DNA from: Trochalopteron elliotii
Taxonomy: Eukaryota > Chordata > Aves > Passeriformes > Leiothrichidae
Direction: 5' to 3'
NCBI GenBank assembly: GCA_024734555.1
Contig: JANPWX010000097.1
Span: 1,441,391-1,505,390 of the forward strand
DNA: 64,000 nt
Below the pieces are notes generated by a model that ran no database searches, was not told the origin of the DNA, and was given only the letters and a program-made list of their open reading frames with translations. A program made the translations under genes and the position numbers. Below, one piece after another: positions 49,554 to 61,120 of this stretch. The first letter of the stretch is position 1, and the number at the start of each line of letters is the position of its first letter.

Positions 49554-50331
49554 CTGAGCAGGTTTTACAAGTTGATCTATTAAATCCAGACTAATTTCAA
49601 CCAAGTAAGATTGTTTCAAGACAAACAAAAATTTATAAATTTCTAGGTGACACTACTGACCACAAATAAATTTAGTTTCCATGAAAAAAATCTTTATATC
49701 TCAACTTCTCATTGCAGAAATATCGCATTGCAGAAAAAATTAGGCACAAAACTAGTAAACAATTTAGCCATTATAAAAAGAGGATAGAAAAATAGTATTG
49801 GTCATTCAGACAGTATTTTAAAATCAATTCTCTGATTGCCAAGCTATTAAAAGAAACTTGACCTCTTTCTGCTTAGCTACTTAAAAGCAGTCACTTTTCA
49901 GCAGATGTCATTATTGTCCAAAACTTCGGTGGGATTTTTAAGGTTTGAATTTTACAATATGTGAAGTTGTTATGCCAGAAGTGAAAGTACCTTTAGCTCT
50001 GTATATTCACCTTTTGTATACTGAAGGATATTCAGTATTTGTCATTGTCAATTCGACCCTTACAAAGGATGAATGATGGCACCAGAAATGAAATCTCTGT
50101 TGACTGCCAATAAAAATAGTCTATGCTCAAAAAGGTCTGGGGGAAACTTAATGGAGAAAGAGAAAAAGCACAGCAAAGGACCACTTCAACCTAGTGTCCT
50201 CCCTACATGAGGGGTCTGCAGGGGTCCAGTAAGAAACAATTAATCCAGCAGAAAATACTAAAAAAAGAAAAGCAACTGCATGCCATGTAGCAGAGTACAT
50301 GTCTGAATTCAGAAACTAGTGAGTTTACAAC
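49554..50331. other. Probable intron sequence of the unidentified gene
   Basis: If the two exons to the left are real, this A/T-rich unique sequence is intronic. No feature recognised. Confidence 0.4.
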
Positions 50332-50337
50332 ATAGGT
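50332..50337. repeat. Target-site duplication (left), ATAGGT
   Basis: Exact hexamer repeated at 50839-50844. Confidence 0.9.
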
Positions 50338-50838
50338 TGCGCTGGTTTCTGAGCTGCTTACCGGCCAGCAGTAGTTATTGGACCAACATAAAAGGAAAGT
50401 TTGGTGGGTTTCAGTCTCGAGCTGTAGCGTGGTCTGAGGCTTGGAAGAAACAGCAGACCCTAGGCGTGGGTTGCAGAGGTTTTATTCCAGTGAACTCCAC
50501 GTGCCAGGGCCAGTTTTGGGCCTTGGTTCTCTCCTTAAGTATCCAGGGTGCAGCCTGGGCAGGGGAGAACTTCGGGCCAATGAGGGGGAAGGAGGGGGGT
50601 GGCTCAGAACAGGGGTGCTTATCACAACAATGGGAAAGGTGGGTACCGAGCACCTGGTCAAATGGGAGAACATCTCTCAGGTCCATCAGGGTGATTGACA
50701 AGGTGCTCCCTCCAGGGTGATATCACATGGAATTGGGGGGGGGGGAGGGAGGGGCGGGTTTGAAAGGGATATACCAATACAAACAAATAAAGAAAATACA
50801 TATACAACTTTGAAAAATCTTAATCATGCACCACAACA
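50338..50838 (-). mobile_element. Solo LTR copy 3, ERVK-like, distinct subfamily (501 bp)
   Basis: It is bounded by an exact 6-bp duplication (ataggt). Minus-strand termini are TGTTGTGGTGCATG...ACCAGCGCA, the canonical TG...CA. A minus-strand ggaataaaacctctgcaac near 50480 is a good polyadenylation signal, and a ggatacttaagg near 50540 is a TATA-like element. It shares word order with copies 1 and 2 (start tgttg-gtgca-gatt, 'attggcc', 'cctgcccagg') but is clearly a different subfamily. It retains more CpG dinucleotides than its relatives, suggesting a younger insertion. It sits inside the putative gene, in the same orientation. Confidence 0.9.
50735..50758 (+). other. G-run inside LTR copy 3 (G-quadruplex-prone)
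   Basis: An 11-G run followed by GGG, GGGG and GGG groups separated by single bases. This is strong quadruplex potential on the plus strand and a poly-C tract in the LTR sense strand. Such tracts are often mis-assembled in length. Confidence 0.7.
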
Positions 50839-50844
50839 ATAGGT
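50839..50844. repeat. Target-site duplication (right), ATAGGT
   Basis: Exact copy of the hexamer at 50332-50337. Confidence 0.9.
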
Positions 50845-51981
50845 GCCATTTATCCTTGCAGAATTGTGTACATTTGATGGCATTTTTCTAAAGTGTCTGA
50901 TTGTCATAAAATAATACCACTGAGCTGAATCATATTATAAATATATGGGGTTTTTTATAATCACATATTAAACTTCAGATGAAAAAAAAAAAATCCCCAT
51001 GCTTCAATAATTCAGACTTGATTTTCTGGACAAGAATGCCCACTGCCTGTCTACTTCTTTAGTGATTACAAAGCATCCTGAAAGTTTGCCTTAGATAGTT
51101 TAAATTACTGTAATTGTAAAACCAAAACCAAACTTAACATTTAAAAAATCCAAAAAACCCAAAATATATTCTTATTTTGCTCACTAGATTAAAAGTAGAA
51201 ATGTCTTGAAATAAACCATATGATGGAGATTTCAGCTCAACTTACACCACCCTGCACATTTAACTTGGGTAGTCACTTCATTTTTCAGGACTGGGCAATT
51301 ATGAAGGAAGAATAAAGGTAAATTGTAATAAAACTGAAGCTGCTTATCCCGACGAAAGATCTGAGGGAATCCCATCTGTAAGCAAGTGTTACCCTTGACT
51401 TTTTCTCAGTAGAGACACTATTCAGAAAATAAAGACATATACACATTCCTTCTTGAATCTAAACATTGAAAACTCTGGATATGTAGAGATAGTATTGTGG
51501 GTTGTAATTGTAAGGAGTAGACAGCATTCAGAAAAAAATACTCACTTTGTGCTGTGGGCAATCAGATCTTGACAGTGTTTTTTTACCTATAAACTTTGCT
51601 CCAATTTGTCACTTTCATGAGTTAACCTGTTTTGCTGAACAGAATCAGTGGATGATGACAAGAGTGAAAATGAACTTATTTTTATGTGATTTCCCAACTG
51701 CCTTATATGAAAAGGAAATGTAAGGGCAGAATGAAGAAACAAGGGAAAATAAAAACTACCATACAATCCAGAAGCAAGTAAGTGGTTTCTCAAGAACTTA
51801 CTAAACACTAGCAGACTTGAAAGATGCTGTGGTTTCCATCAGGTCATGTTGCTGACACCTTTTAGAGGGGGAATAGTAGACCCAAGGAGTTAGGAGTGGA
51901 TTGCAGGTCTTCTGCTTTGTCCAGATAGAGCCTTAATGCTGTGTAAAGTTATGAAGTTACTGTCAAATCACTATTTCTCAC
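50845..51981. other. Unique non-coding DNA
   Basis: The minus strand has a very strong acceptor-like pyrimidine run ending catataag near 51709, then 37 open codons that hit TAG exactly at the only donor-like site (TTTATAG/gtaaaa). It is not called as an exon. Confidence 0.45.
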
Positions 51982-52152
51982 CTGTTTTCCATTTGTGTGA
52001 AAGGAAACGATAGTACAAACCAAACGTGTAGCCAACTAGAATATCAACCACAAAAGTATTACAAGCCACATAAATTGGCATTTTAGCAATGCAGTTGGCC
52101 CTTACCCAAATGTAAAAGTTACATACCCTTTTAAATCTTAGTAGAGGACCCT
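51982..52152 (-). CDS. Candidate internal exon, unidentified
   Basis: The minus strand has a tattttacccag acceptor, 171 bases open in one frame and a consensus donor (AAACAG/gtgaga). The peptide includes FYIWVRANCIAKMPIYVACN and a hydrophobic run. Phase is 1 in, 1 out. That does not match the phase-2 entry of the 49.5 kb exon, so another exon would have to lie between. It abuts the end of a CR1 copy, which weakens the case for an old conserved exon. Confidence 0.2.
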
Positions 52153-52166
52153 CTGGGTAAAATAGC

Positions 52167-52530
52167 ATAGAATCACTAATCAATTATTGGAAAACACCTC
52201 TGAGATCATCAGGTCCAACCTCTGACCTAACACCATGTCAACTAGACAATGGCACTAAGTGCCACATCCAGTCTTCCCTTAAATGCCACCAGGACGGTGA
52301 CTGCACCACCTCCCTTGGCAGCCCATTCAGGTGTCTAATCACCATGTCTGTGAAGAAATTATTTTTGATGTCCAACCCAAACCTCCCCTGGTGCAGATTA
52401 AGAGTACCTCCCCTTGTTCTCTCCTGTCACTGATTGCCTGGGAGCAAAGGCTGACACTCAGCTGTTCACAGCCTCCTTTCAGGCAGCTGTAGAGGTCACT
52501 GTAAGGAAGCCTGATGAACTTTCCAATACA
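52167..52530 (-). mobile_element. CR1 LINE 3' end, 5'-truncated
   Basis: It starts with tagaatcactaatc (diverged tail). It continues with 'cctctgagatcatcaggtcc', the 'aacctctgacctaacaccatgtc' and 'agtgccacatccagtcttcc' segments, 'ccacctcccttggcagccc', the 'gtgaagaaattatttttgatgtcc' segment and 'aacctcccctggtgcag'. This is the standard avian CR1 3'-UTR read in reverse, so it is a minus-strand copy. It is 5'-truncated, without coding capacity. Confidence 0.9.
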
Positions 52531-55027
52531 GTGCATTATGCCACGCCTACTCAGAGAATTCATAGCCAAATTTCTAAAATCTGATATCTTTATTAACAGA
52601 AAACCAGATTATTCTCTCTACTACTCTGCTATACTGGAGGAACCAGAAATGCCTAAAAGCCATCAATGGAAGGTTTTTCCAGAGCAACTCCCAAAGCAGT
52701 TTACGGTATGTGTTGGAGTTGGGAAGGCTTTCTGCATAGACTGACCATTCAAAGAGAAATCATTGTAAATTTAATCTAATCTATCCCCAAGTCTGCTCAG
52801 GGACATCATGTAATCCTAGTACGCCTTTCCTACTGTTTCCTCCTTGCAGTTTGATCTCAAAGAGGAAAAGTATTTTTTCGTTGTTGGTGGTCTTTACTTT
52901 TACCTTCAATTAAAGACCATGAAAGTAACAGTTAAAGCATTATTCTCCCCGTAAAGATGTTTGGATACATCGAATGTAGTAAACTAAAGTTTATTTCCTA
53001 GCTCTAGAAATCAGAGCAACAAAGGCTGCAAGAGTCAATAAAACCCAAAACCCAGATGTAATTTCACTTGCTCTGCTTTAACAAAGGTATAACTCTCTCA
53101 AAATTTACTTCACTTAAAGTAAAAAATCTTGACTGCAGAAAAAGTTATAGAGACTTTAAGCAAAAGTAGCCATTATAAAGGACATTAAATTGTTGAGAAA
53201 GTATTTTTGATGTCATTTAAAATGACTAAGTCAGAGCTCTGCTGAAGTCAACTAGCCAGTCAGGTAATCCATAGCACATAAAGCTCTAAGAAAAGTGTTT
53301 AGCCAAGGATGGGGTAATAAGTTTGTGTGATGCTTGTGGCTAAACAAAGAATACAGAGAAGCTTTACTGTTTCTTTTCCAGTCAAAAAGTGGCAAGGACT
53401 ACATTTCAAAAGATGCAGACAGCTTCATACACTCTTTCCCACTTTCAAAAGACCTCATGCTCATACTTAACTCCACTGTTCATTTCATTGCAAAAGGACA
53501 ATGACAAATTGTACAAAGCTTCACTAAAGAGTCATCCAGCAAAAGTTTCATGGGCTTGGGAGGAATAGTTTAGGAGACAGACATTTCTACTGGCATGTAA
53601 AGACTACTGCAATGCTTTTCACCTGCTAGGCTTGTGGAGTGGAGGAAAATACACTGGGTTTCAAAGTTTTTGTATTCCAAAGCAAAACCAGCATAATTTC
53701 AGCTCAGGTAGGATCTCTGGTTTTAAAAAGCTTATTACTTCACTGTTTCTGAGTCATGTTATTATGAGATGCCTTTCCACATATAGAATTTCCAAAGCAT
53801 TCATCAAGTGCACAATAACTGTCAGATTTAGAATCCAAGTGAATTAGTTATTCATCAGTGCAGAAGGCTTTTCCAATCAAAACCCTTTGTCCATCTCTTC
53901 CTATAACGAGTATAATGGGCTACTTTTCCTTCCAGCACATCCCACTCTCACTTCCTCCTAACCCTTGGCAGAGCTGCTTGTAATGCTAGCATGGAGAGCT
54001 CTGAAGATTATGACATCTGAGAGAACCTGAAAACCAGGGAGAGGTGGAAATATTTAACAACAGCAGCTGCATCCCATTCAGCTGGCTTGTCAAAGTACAT
54101 CTTGATTGGAATAAATTACATCTCAGCCTCTGAACATTGGAGAGGAAACACAGTGTTTACAACATAGCACCTAGTTGGATCTATTCCAAACTGTGACATA
54201 TGTCACACAAAGTTGTCATGATGGAGCTAACTACAGGTTTCTCTCCAAAACTGAAATCATTAAAATATTGATCTTCATTTTGACAGCATCATCACATTAG
54301 CATATAATCAACATAACGTTGTAGAGAAATGAAAGATTGATTGTGTTGATGGAAGATGGGGATACATCTTGAAGAAACATGTTAATATTTTAAAATGGAA
54401 TAAAACCTACAGAAAATTATCAGATTTTCAAGATAAGATACCAGACAGATTTTCCTCAGCTTCTACAAAACGGTCACTCTTGATGAGACTGGCATTTGGA
54501 AACCAAATAGAAAGTTAAAATAAACGTCCTGCCATGTGTATTAAAAGCAGTTCAAAGACAAATTCTGGAAATTTAGCTGCAAGGTTTCATTGAAAGTTTC
54601 TCTTCCTCTGTCCCCAAAGTGACAACTGAATTTTGGTAATTGTCAAACAAAGATTGAAAATAGGCTAGAAGTTAAAGTCAAATGCTGCCATGTTACAAAA
54701 AATTAACCATTTACAGCTTAGTGCAGACTTCTTGCATCTCAGTTATCCATGCGTTGGCCTCTGTTGATCAGAAAAAAGCAGAGGCCTCCTGAATATACAA
54801 AACACAGCTACACCATGTGAACAGAAGTGGTTCCTGAGAACCTGAGACAAATGGGACCTGAGATAAACAGGTCATAGACATCTCCAACTCTTGTTTTCAC
54901 AACTATATCAGAGTATCAGTCATAACAAATTTAGCAACGGACAAGGATAACAATCTCTGCACTAATTGTCTCTGCTTGCACACAAAACTCAACCATCATA
55001 AGCAAAAAAGGTAAATTAATAAGTGTT
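52531..55027. other. Unique non-coding DNA
   Basis: No supported gene or repeat. Short frames only. Confidence 0.5.
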
Positions 55028-55067
55028 GTGTTACAGCATTACAAGCTGTAATTACAAGCTGTAACAC
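55028..55067. repeat. Nested tandem and inverted repeat
   Basis: gtgttacagc (55028-55037) and gctgtaacac (55058-55067) are exact reverse complements. They bracket two perfect 13-base tandem copies of attacaagctgta (55038-55050 and 55051-55063). The whole is a compact cruciform-capable element of 40 bases. Confidence 0.85.
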
Positions 55068-57639
55068 TTTTTGTTTCCTACAATAAGGATTTGACACTAC
55101 ATACTTCAAATATTTTACAGTCACACTGAATAGCTACATCTGCTCCAACAGAAAATATAATTTCTACCAACAGAGAATTTAAAAGTTGGAAAGGAGAGAG
55201 AAGAATGTCATGGAGTCTTCATTTCACTAGATTTATAGCACAGCAGTGCTAAGATTTCAACATTAGCCAAAGATGATGTAACGAAACAGGTCCTGACCCC
55301 AAGTCATGGGAACTTTAACAAACATGAGCTAATGCTGAAAAATCATACTCCTTCTTCCCTATGCCCTCATGAGACATTTATTTAGTAATTTTAGGGCCAA
55401 ATCAAAATTTGCCAAATCATGCATACAAAGGTGACATTAACCAAGTACAAACTATTTGCACAAAAAAGAATATTAAGGAGTTTTGTAAAGTTATTTATCA
55501 CTTAGAGTTCTGATCATAGAATTGTAGTACTAATGGATATTTGTGTCAGGGTACACACAGTCTAAGTTCCTCAGTTTTGATGGACAGCTCATGGTTGAGG
55601 ATTGCTGCCTTTCAGCACAGACCAGCTGGCCAGTTTCCCCAATACCCTTCCGAAAGGTAGTCAAGATTATGCAGTGCTGGGTGGTTTTGTGCTTATTCAG
55701 TGTTAGAGAGGCAGTCTCTGCTAAGCAGAGATAGTTTTGTCATCAGTCTTTTGAACCTCTAGCTCGATTATGGCAAAGAAAAATTCCTCTGTTTACCACA
55801 TCAAATGGTAGGTTGTGGCAGTTCTCATCCTTTGTCCCCCTCTACCAGTCTCACTCAGACCAGCTTAATGGTCAGCTTTCCATCCTCTTCTGGATCCCAA
55901 GCATTATGAAGAGTGAAAATAGACCCCCTAATCTAACCCTTTGGCTTCACCTTCATCATTGGGTTGCTTGTTTCATTTCCAGATAGGCAGCTGAATAAAT
56001 GCGTTGAGCTGTCTGCATTTAAGTAGAAAATGACACTGATTGTCACTAAATATAGTGATTGCAGTATGTAAGTTTCATTGGAACCACAAGCTCAAATTAG
56101 CCTGTCAGAATTTGACTGTGCCCTGATGCTAACCTGTCAAGAGACTCAATTAGCTCAAGAGAATAAAGAAAACGCTTGTCAAAGCCATCAAGGCTTTCCA
56201 CTTGCTCAAGTCCTGTCCCTTTGCTCACTGCCTTTATTAAATCTAAATACATTTTGTATTTGCAAATGCGTAGATGCTGTCTCTTCATTCTCTCTTCCTC
56301 AATACCCTCTTCACTACCACTTTCTAACTGAAAAACTCATCAAATCCATGGAGAGGAATAGGAAGTAATTTCTTACAGGTCCCTAAAACCTGGTTTGCTC
56401 ATGATGAAAGGAAATACTTACCTGTAGATAAAGCCTTATCAATAGCTCAACTTTGCTTTTCTTGCAGAGCAGTAAAAAGCATTAAAATAATATTGGATTT
56501 AGAGATGAAATGAAAGAGTAGAGATTTCAATCAGAAGCACTGTCTCCTTATAATTCTTTCTTTTCCCACAAGTGCATAAAGAATCACAGCATTTCTTGTC
56601 ACAGATATCTTAGAAACTAGCAGAAAAAGAAATGAAATCAAGCTCAGAATTGCTATCTGTTGCCTCAAGGGCACAGCCATGCCTAACACAAAATTGCAAA
56701 GTCACTAATCCCAAGCATGTCCAAAACTGACTCAGAGGCTGGCAACTCTGAGCTGCAGCTGGATCTACAAAGCAGTCAGCCTGTTCAGATACTCCTTAGC
56801 AATGGCACTTTGCATCTTTTCCCAATCACCCCTTCTCATCTCCTGTCCAGCTGTTGGCCCTGACTCCACACCACCTCTTTGTAATGTCAAAAACTCTGTA
56901 ATGATACCAGCTCATCAGCAATGAGAGAAAACCAAAAAAAGCATTAATGACATATCCTCTCAATCAGTATGGAAGCGGTTTTCCTCCTCTAAAAATATTC
57001 TCATTTGTATAGCTGTTTAGAAAAAAAATAATTTTAAAAAGTCAGGTATTATTTTGGTAAGGACAAGACTCGTAGAAGAGACTATGAGAACATGTATGAG
57101 AACATGATCATCTAGATCAATATATATTTCCTCTTTGCATTGCTTATCTTATAACCAACACTTCTGCACTTTAACAGAAAATAATTGCTCAGCTTAAAGG
57201 TTTCTCCTTTGGCTTTGCTCCTGAAGAGTCTAATGGACTGTCGAGTGCATCACGTCGTTTAGGAACTAAAATTCAAGAGGGCATTAGAACACTTGTTCCA
57301 GTGCACAGTTGTAAATGCCAGTCAAGCCAAAACAATCTTCACGGCTTCCACAGTTATGCAAGAAAATGCAGATCTGATGGATGCGACCTTTTAAAAATCA
57401 AATCCTACCTTTCCAAACCCTCTTCTGTATAATTTGTTGGTGATACAAAATAGCTTATATTTGTAAAGAAAGCATTCCTAAAGACCATTTTTTTGTGAAC
57501 CTCATTTCTGAGGTACCTTGGGGTCCTCAGGTCTATAACCTCAAGTTTATTCTGCTGTGTGGTTTGTTGAATCTTCAACCAAAGGCTGTTAAATGAAAAA
57601 ACTGAGTCGCACTGAGCACAAGAAAAAAGAGCATAATCA
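55068..57639. other. Unique non-coding DNA
   Basis: Open frames at 56078-56368 (plus) and 56097-56288 (minus) overlap each other and lack convincing splice sites. Nothing else recognised. Confidence 0.5.
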
Positions 57640-58080
57640 GTGCACTAACATTGAAATATTAATTAGATAGGACTGGAACATAGAAACATTTAAAATAAAT
57701 GTTCTTGTGATATTATTAAATGTTAAATTTTATGCATACTAAATCATTTTGTAGCCTGTTAAAACAGCTTCTTTCTGTGGCCTAGGAGATGCATAATTAA
57801 TATATTTTTTCTAGCCATCCGTGTTTAATTATTAAAAAGTTTGACTAACATTTAGATGGCAAAAGCATAAAAATCTTTTGAAAAGCCTAATCTTTTTGGG
57901 AAGAATAGGACTGAAATAATTAATTTTTATTAGAGACTTTTTTATAATAACTTATTTCAAAATAGTACATATGAGGCTTTTTAGGTCCTTTTGAAATTAG
58001 GGTAAGGAGAGGATTTTAATTTATATTCTCTAGTTTAATTTTGAATATATACAGCTTAAGTATTTTCTTGCACTGACAAA
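57640..58080. promoter_or_regulatory. A/T block with many TAATTA-type words
   Basis: It includes attaattagat, gcataattaatat, gtttaattattaaa and aataattaattttta within about 300 bases of non-repetitive sequence. This resembles conserved enhancers or a matrix-attachment-type A/T region. Only composition supports this. Confidence 0.2.
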
Positions 58081-60319
58081 CTAGGTTCAAAGAAGAGCTA
58101 GTTAAGTAGGAAAAACTAACTTACAAAATAAATGAATTTTTTGTTGTTAGGTGGTCTTTGTATATACCAGCCAAAAGCGAGACTTTTAATAACAGCAAAA
58201 CTTTTAACTACAGCTTACAAACCTATATCCCGTGTATTTGACAAATATATCCCATTAAAATTGATCAAACATAAATTTATTAAGAAAACAGAAAAAGTTC
58301 ACACAAACTTGCATTGCCAGAAAGAGAACCCAAAATGGTGCTGCCAGTCTTGATAACAAGAGTTATGGAAGGAAATCCCTGTAGGGCTGGTACTGAACAC
58401 ACATCTGGGTGACACTACAACTTGCATCATAAAGCAAACAAATGCCTTCCATGATTATTGAATCTTGGCATGCACCTATTCCAAACACCTATGTACTCAT
58501 ACAATGAATGTTATAATATCACTGGTGCACCATTGCCTTTTCTGGTTCCTATCTACTGAAAAAATCAAGCAAAACTCAATTGCTAGATACATGACAACAA
58601 GGGAGTGGATGGATATTCCCCAATAACCATGGCACAAATTTCTAATGTTGCCTTCTCAAGGCAAGCCTGCTGGTTGCACATAAAAGCCCATAAAATAGGC
58701 AGAAATTCAGAGCAACAGCCTCCAAGCCTTGGGGTTTGAATGCAAGCAAAGAGCCACAAAGGCAAGGGTTTCAAAGCAGGGAGAAATGAGCATTGAGAAC
58801 CACAGCTGATGCCAGTCAGTCTGTTGTTGGCCCAAGGCATGGCAGCCCAGCTCCTGTCAAGACTCTGTTAGGTATTATGAAAGTTTTAAGGAAAATTACA
58901 ATCTGGCATTTGGAAGAGAGCAATGAGATCACTTCAAGGTGGTGGAGGAGAGTACTGGAACCGCTCACAAACACCTGTGCTGACAGGAGACAGCATAAAA
59001 GTACTCAACCAAGAACCTAAAAAAAATAGGATGCAAGTGTCTGGCACTGCAGATTTCCAGATGGTTACTGGAGATGGGAGTTGAGCTTTGGATGCATGGA
59101 GAAAGGTCAGTCAGGTCCTAAGAGTAAAGCTATGGCTTATGTTTGATGTCACAGAGAGAAGAGCAAAGTGGTGATAAATGATGTGCAATACAAATGATGA
59201 TTGCAGGAGGAGTACATAGTTCTATCCTAAATGGAAGAGGAAAACACTGGGTTCTTGGAAATAGTTTGATATAAAAAGGGAAGAAATTCAGGGGAAAATA
59301 CAAGGTTTTTTCCTGTGGGAAGAAGACAAGTTAAATGACTTTAAACACAGGAATACACATTTTAATATGAAAAAAGAGAGAGAAGCAAAATCCAACTTTG
59401 CAGCAGCTTTCTAATCACAGGCTAAAAGCTGATTCCTTTTTTTCCCTGCTTTTCAAAGATTCACAGCACCACCATTTCACAGGAGTTCAGTAAGAACCAG
59501 CCCAAGCTTGAATAAATGCAGCAGGAGTACTGCTGCTTTCCAATAGGCTTTTCTGGAGCATTCCTCCCACACCCTCGGAGGGAATAAAACAAGCTGATAG
59601 CAGAATAATGTAATCAACAGCAATTCATTGCCTTGAAGTTTAGTAAATAGGCAGAAAATATGGACCATGGGGTGGGGTAAAGTACTTTAGAAAAAAAACA
59701 TTATTTTACAGAAGCAGACTGGGATTTCCTCTGTTAATGAAAATTTTAAATAGATATACAATGAATATACAGTTCGGTGCTGATCTTCAGGGGATATACC
59801 ATAATAGGTATGGAGTTCAAAAAACATTAATGGATCCTGGTTGAAGCATATAGATCTTGCTAAAGAACTTTTTGAGTAAATGTGAAACTGCTAGCCCAGA
59901 AACTTTAACTGTCATCCAAAAAACAAAATTAAGCACCCCATTAACTAAATGGATGCAACTTGTCCCACTAAAAGCAGTGTCTGTTCTTAGTGAGTAAAAG
60001 TTCCCACTGCCTTTGCTTTCCTGAAAAACACCACTGACAACACATAACAGGAATTATTTCTTCTTTTTCTGTGCCAAAACTGTTTTCTTGCCATCCTGCT
60101 ATATCCCACCTGGCAGTGTGGTGTTAGCTTTGATGATCTCCTGCACAGGTTTCTCACTGACAGAACCTGGGCTGACCATATCCACCCAAAATGTCTATAA
60201 AAGTGTCAGGAAGTCTTGAAGATTACTCGCTGGATCGTGTGACTCCAGGACAAAATTCACCTAATTCATCACAGAAGGTTACACAGGCAGGAAGAAAATT
60301 GAAAATATAAATACAGCTA

Positions 60320-60391
60320 AACAAAACAAACAAACACCCCAAAACCAACAACAAAAACAAACAACCAAAAACCAAACCAAACAAACAAAAA
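60320..60391. repeat. (CAAA)n / A-C low-complexity tract
   Basis: About 70 bases of AAAC/AACA units with interruptions; a microsatellite or decayed retroposon tail. Confidence 0.85.
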
Positions 60392-60521
60392 GTATTGAAG
60401 TTTCTACCCAGTAGCCATATTCTTTAGATGCAGAAGTAAGTAGTCAGCAAGTAAAACGTGAAAATAGAGGAGGACACTGCTATGTTGTGAAAGAGGAAAG
60501 ATTTAGATAAATAATCAAATT

Positions 60522-60541
60522 GGGGGAGGGGGGTGGAGGGG
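60522..60541 (+). other. G-quadruplex-prone tract
   Basis: GGGGG, GGGGGG, GG and GGGG groups separated by single A or T bases in otherwise A/T-rich DNA. Confidence 0.6.
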
Positions 60542-60878
60542 TATAAAATACTGATTCAAAGGCATTTACAGTAAAATTTCCCAGCATGAAGCCAGATTCT
60601 GATATGCTTATTCACCTGAGGTATTTTTAAATTCTTTAGTTAAGCCCACAAAAGAAAGAAGAAATCTGAAGTAAACCTGTAAGGGTTTGGTTGAGGTTTT
60701 TGTATTTATTCTTCACGAGCACTCACCAGTGAGTAAAACTCATACTCTACTTATAAAAGAATAAACGCAGCATTTAAAAATTAAACTGTTACCTTAAGAA
60801 ATGCAGAATTCAGCTCTCATGGGCTGAAGTACACCTTTCTTTCTGAAAGATATCACAAGCTAACTCCTGTCAAGTCAG

Positions 60879-61120
60879 AAGTATAAAAGTGAAGACAAAT
60901 GAAATCATAGATGTGAGTGTTCCAGTGCAAGAGCAAGATTTCAGACTTGTTGAGGGTGAAATAGATTTCCTACCTCAGATCAGTGTAAGTACACTCAGAG
61001 CATTGATACAATTCATTACAAATGGTACTCGATTAAAGAGTTGCTCAAATGCACAATTTCATCCTGAGCTTTGTCTTCAGAGAGCTGGTCTTCATAACCT
61101 GCTGACAACAGTGCAAAATG
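60879..61120 (+). CDS. Candidate internal exon, unidentified
   Basis: The plus strand has a branch-point-like gctaactcc, an acceptor (caagtcag), 242 bases open in one frame (80 codons) and a strong GTATGT donor. A perfect GTAAGT donor also lies inside the block near 60985. The peptide includes EIIDVSVPVQEQDFRLVEGE and ISVSTLRALIQFITNG, and I recognise no family. Phase is 2 in, 1 out. The minus strand of part of this block (61016-61110) is also open after its own acceptor-like site, so strand is not certain. No partner exon was found. Confidence 0.3.

Larger units (their letters stand above)
58081..60878. other. Unique non-coding DNA
   Basis: No supported gene. Contains a (CAAA)n tract and a G-rich tract listed separately. 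Confidence 0.5.

Noticed and set aside
50319..50720. 133-codon plus-strand open frame
   Set aside because: Almost wholly within solo LTR copy 3 and antisense to its inferred direction.
51596..51710. Minus-strand exon after a very strong pyrimidine tract
   Set aside because: The only long frame ends in TAG exactly at the donor-like site and its phase fits no neighbour; treated as a decoy.
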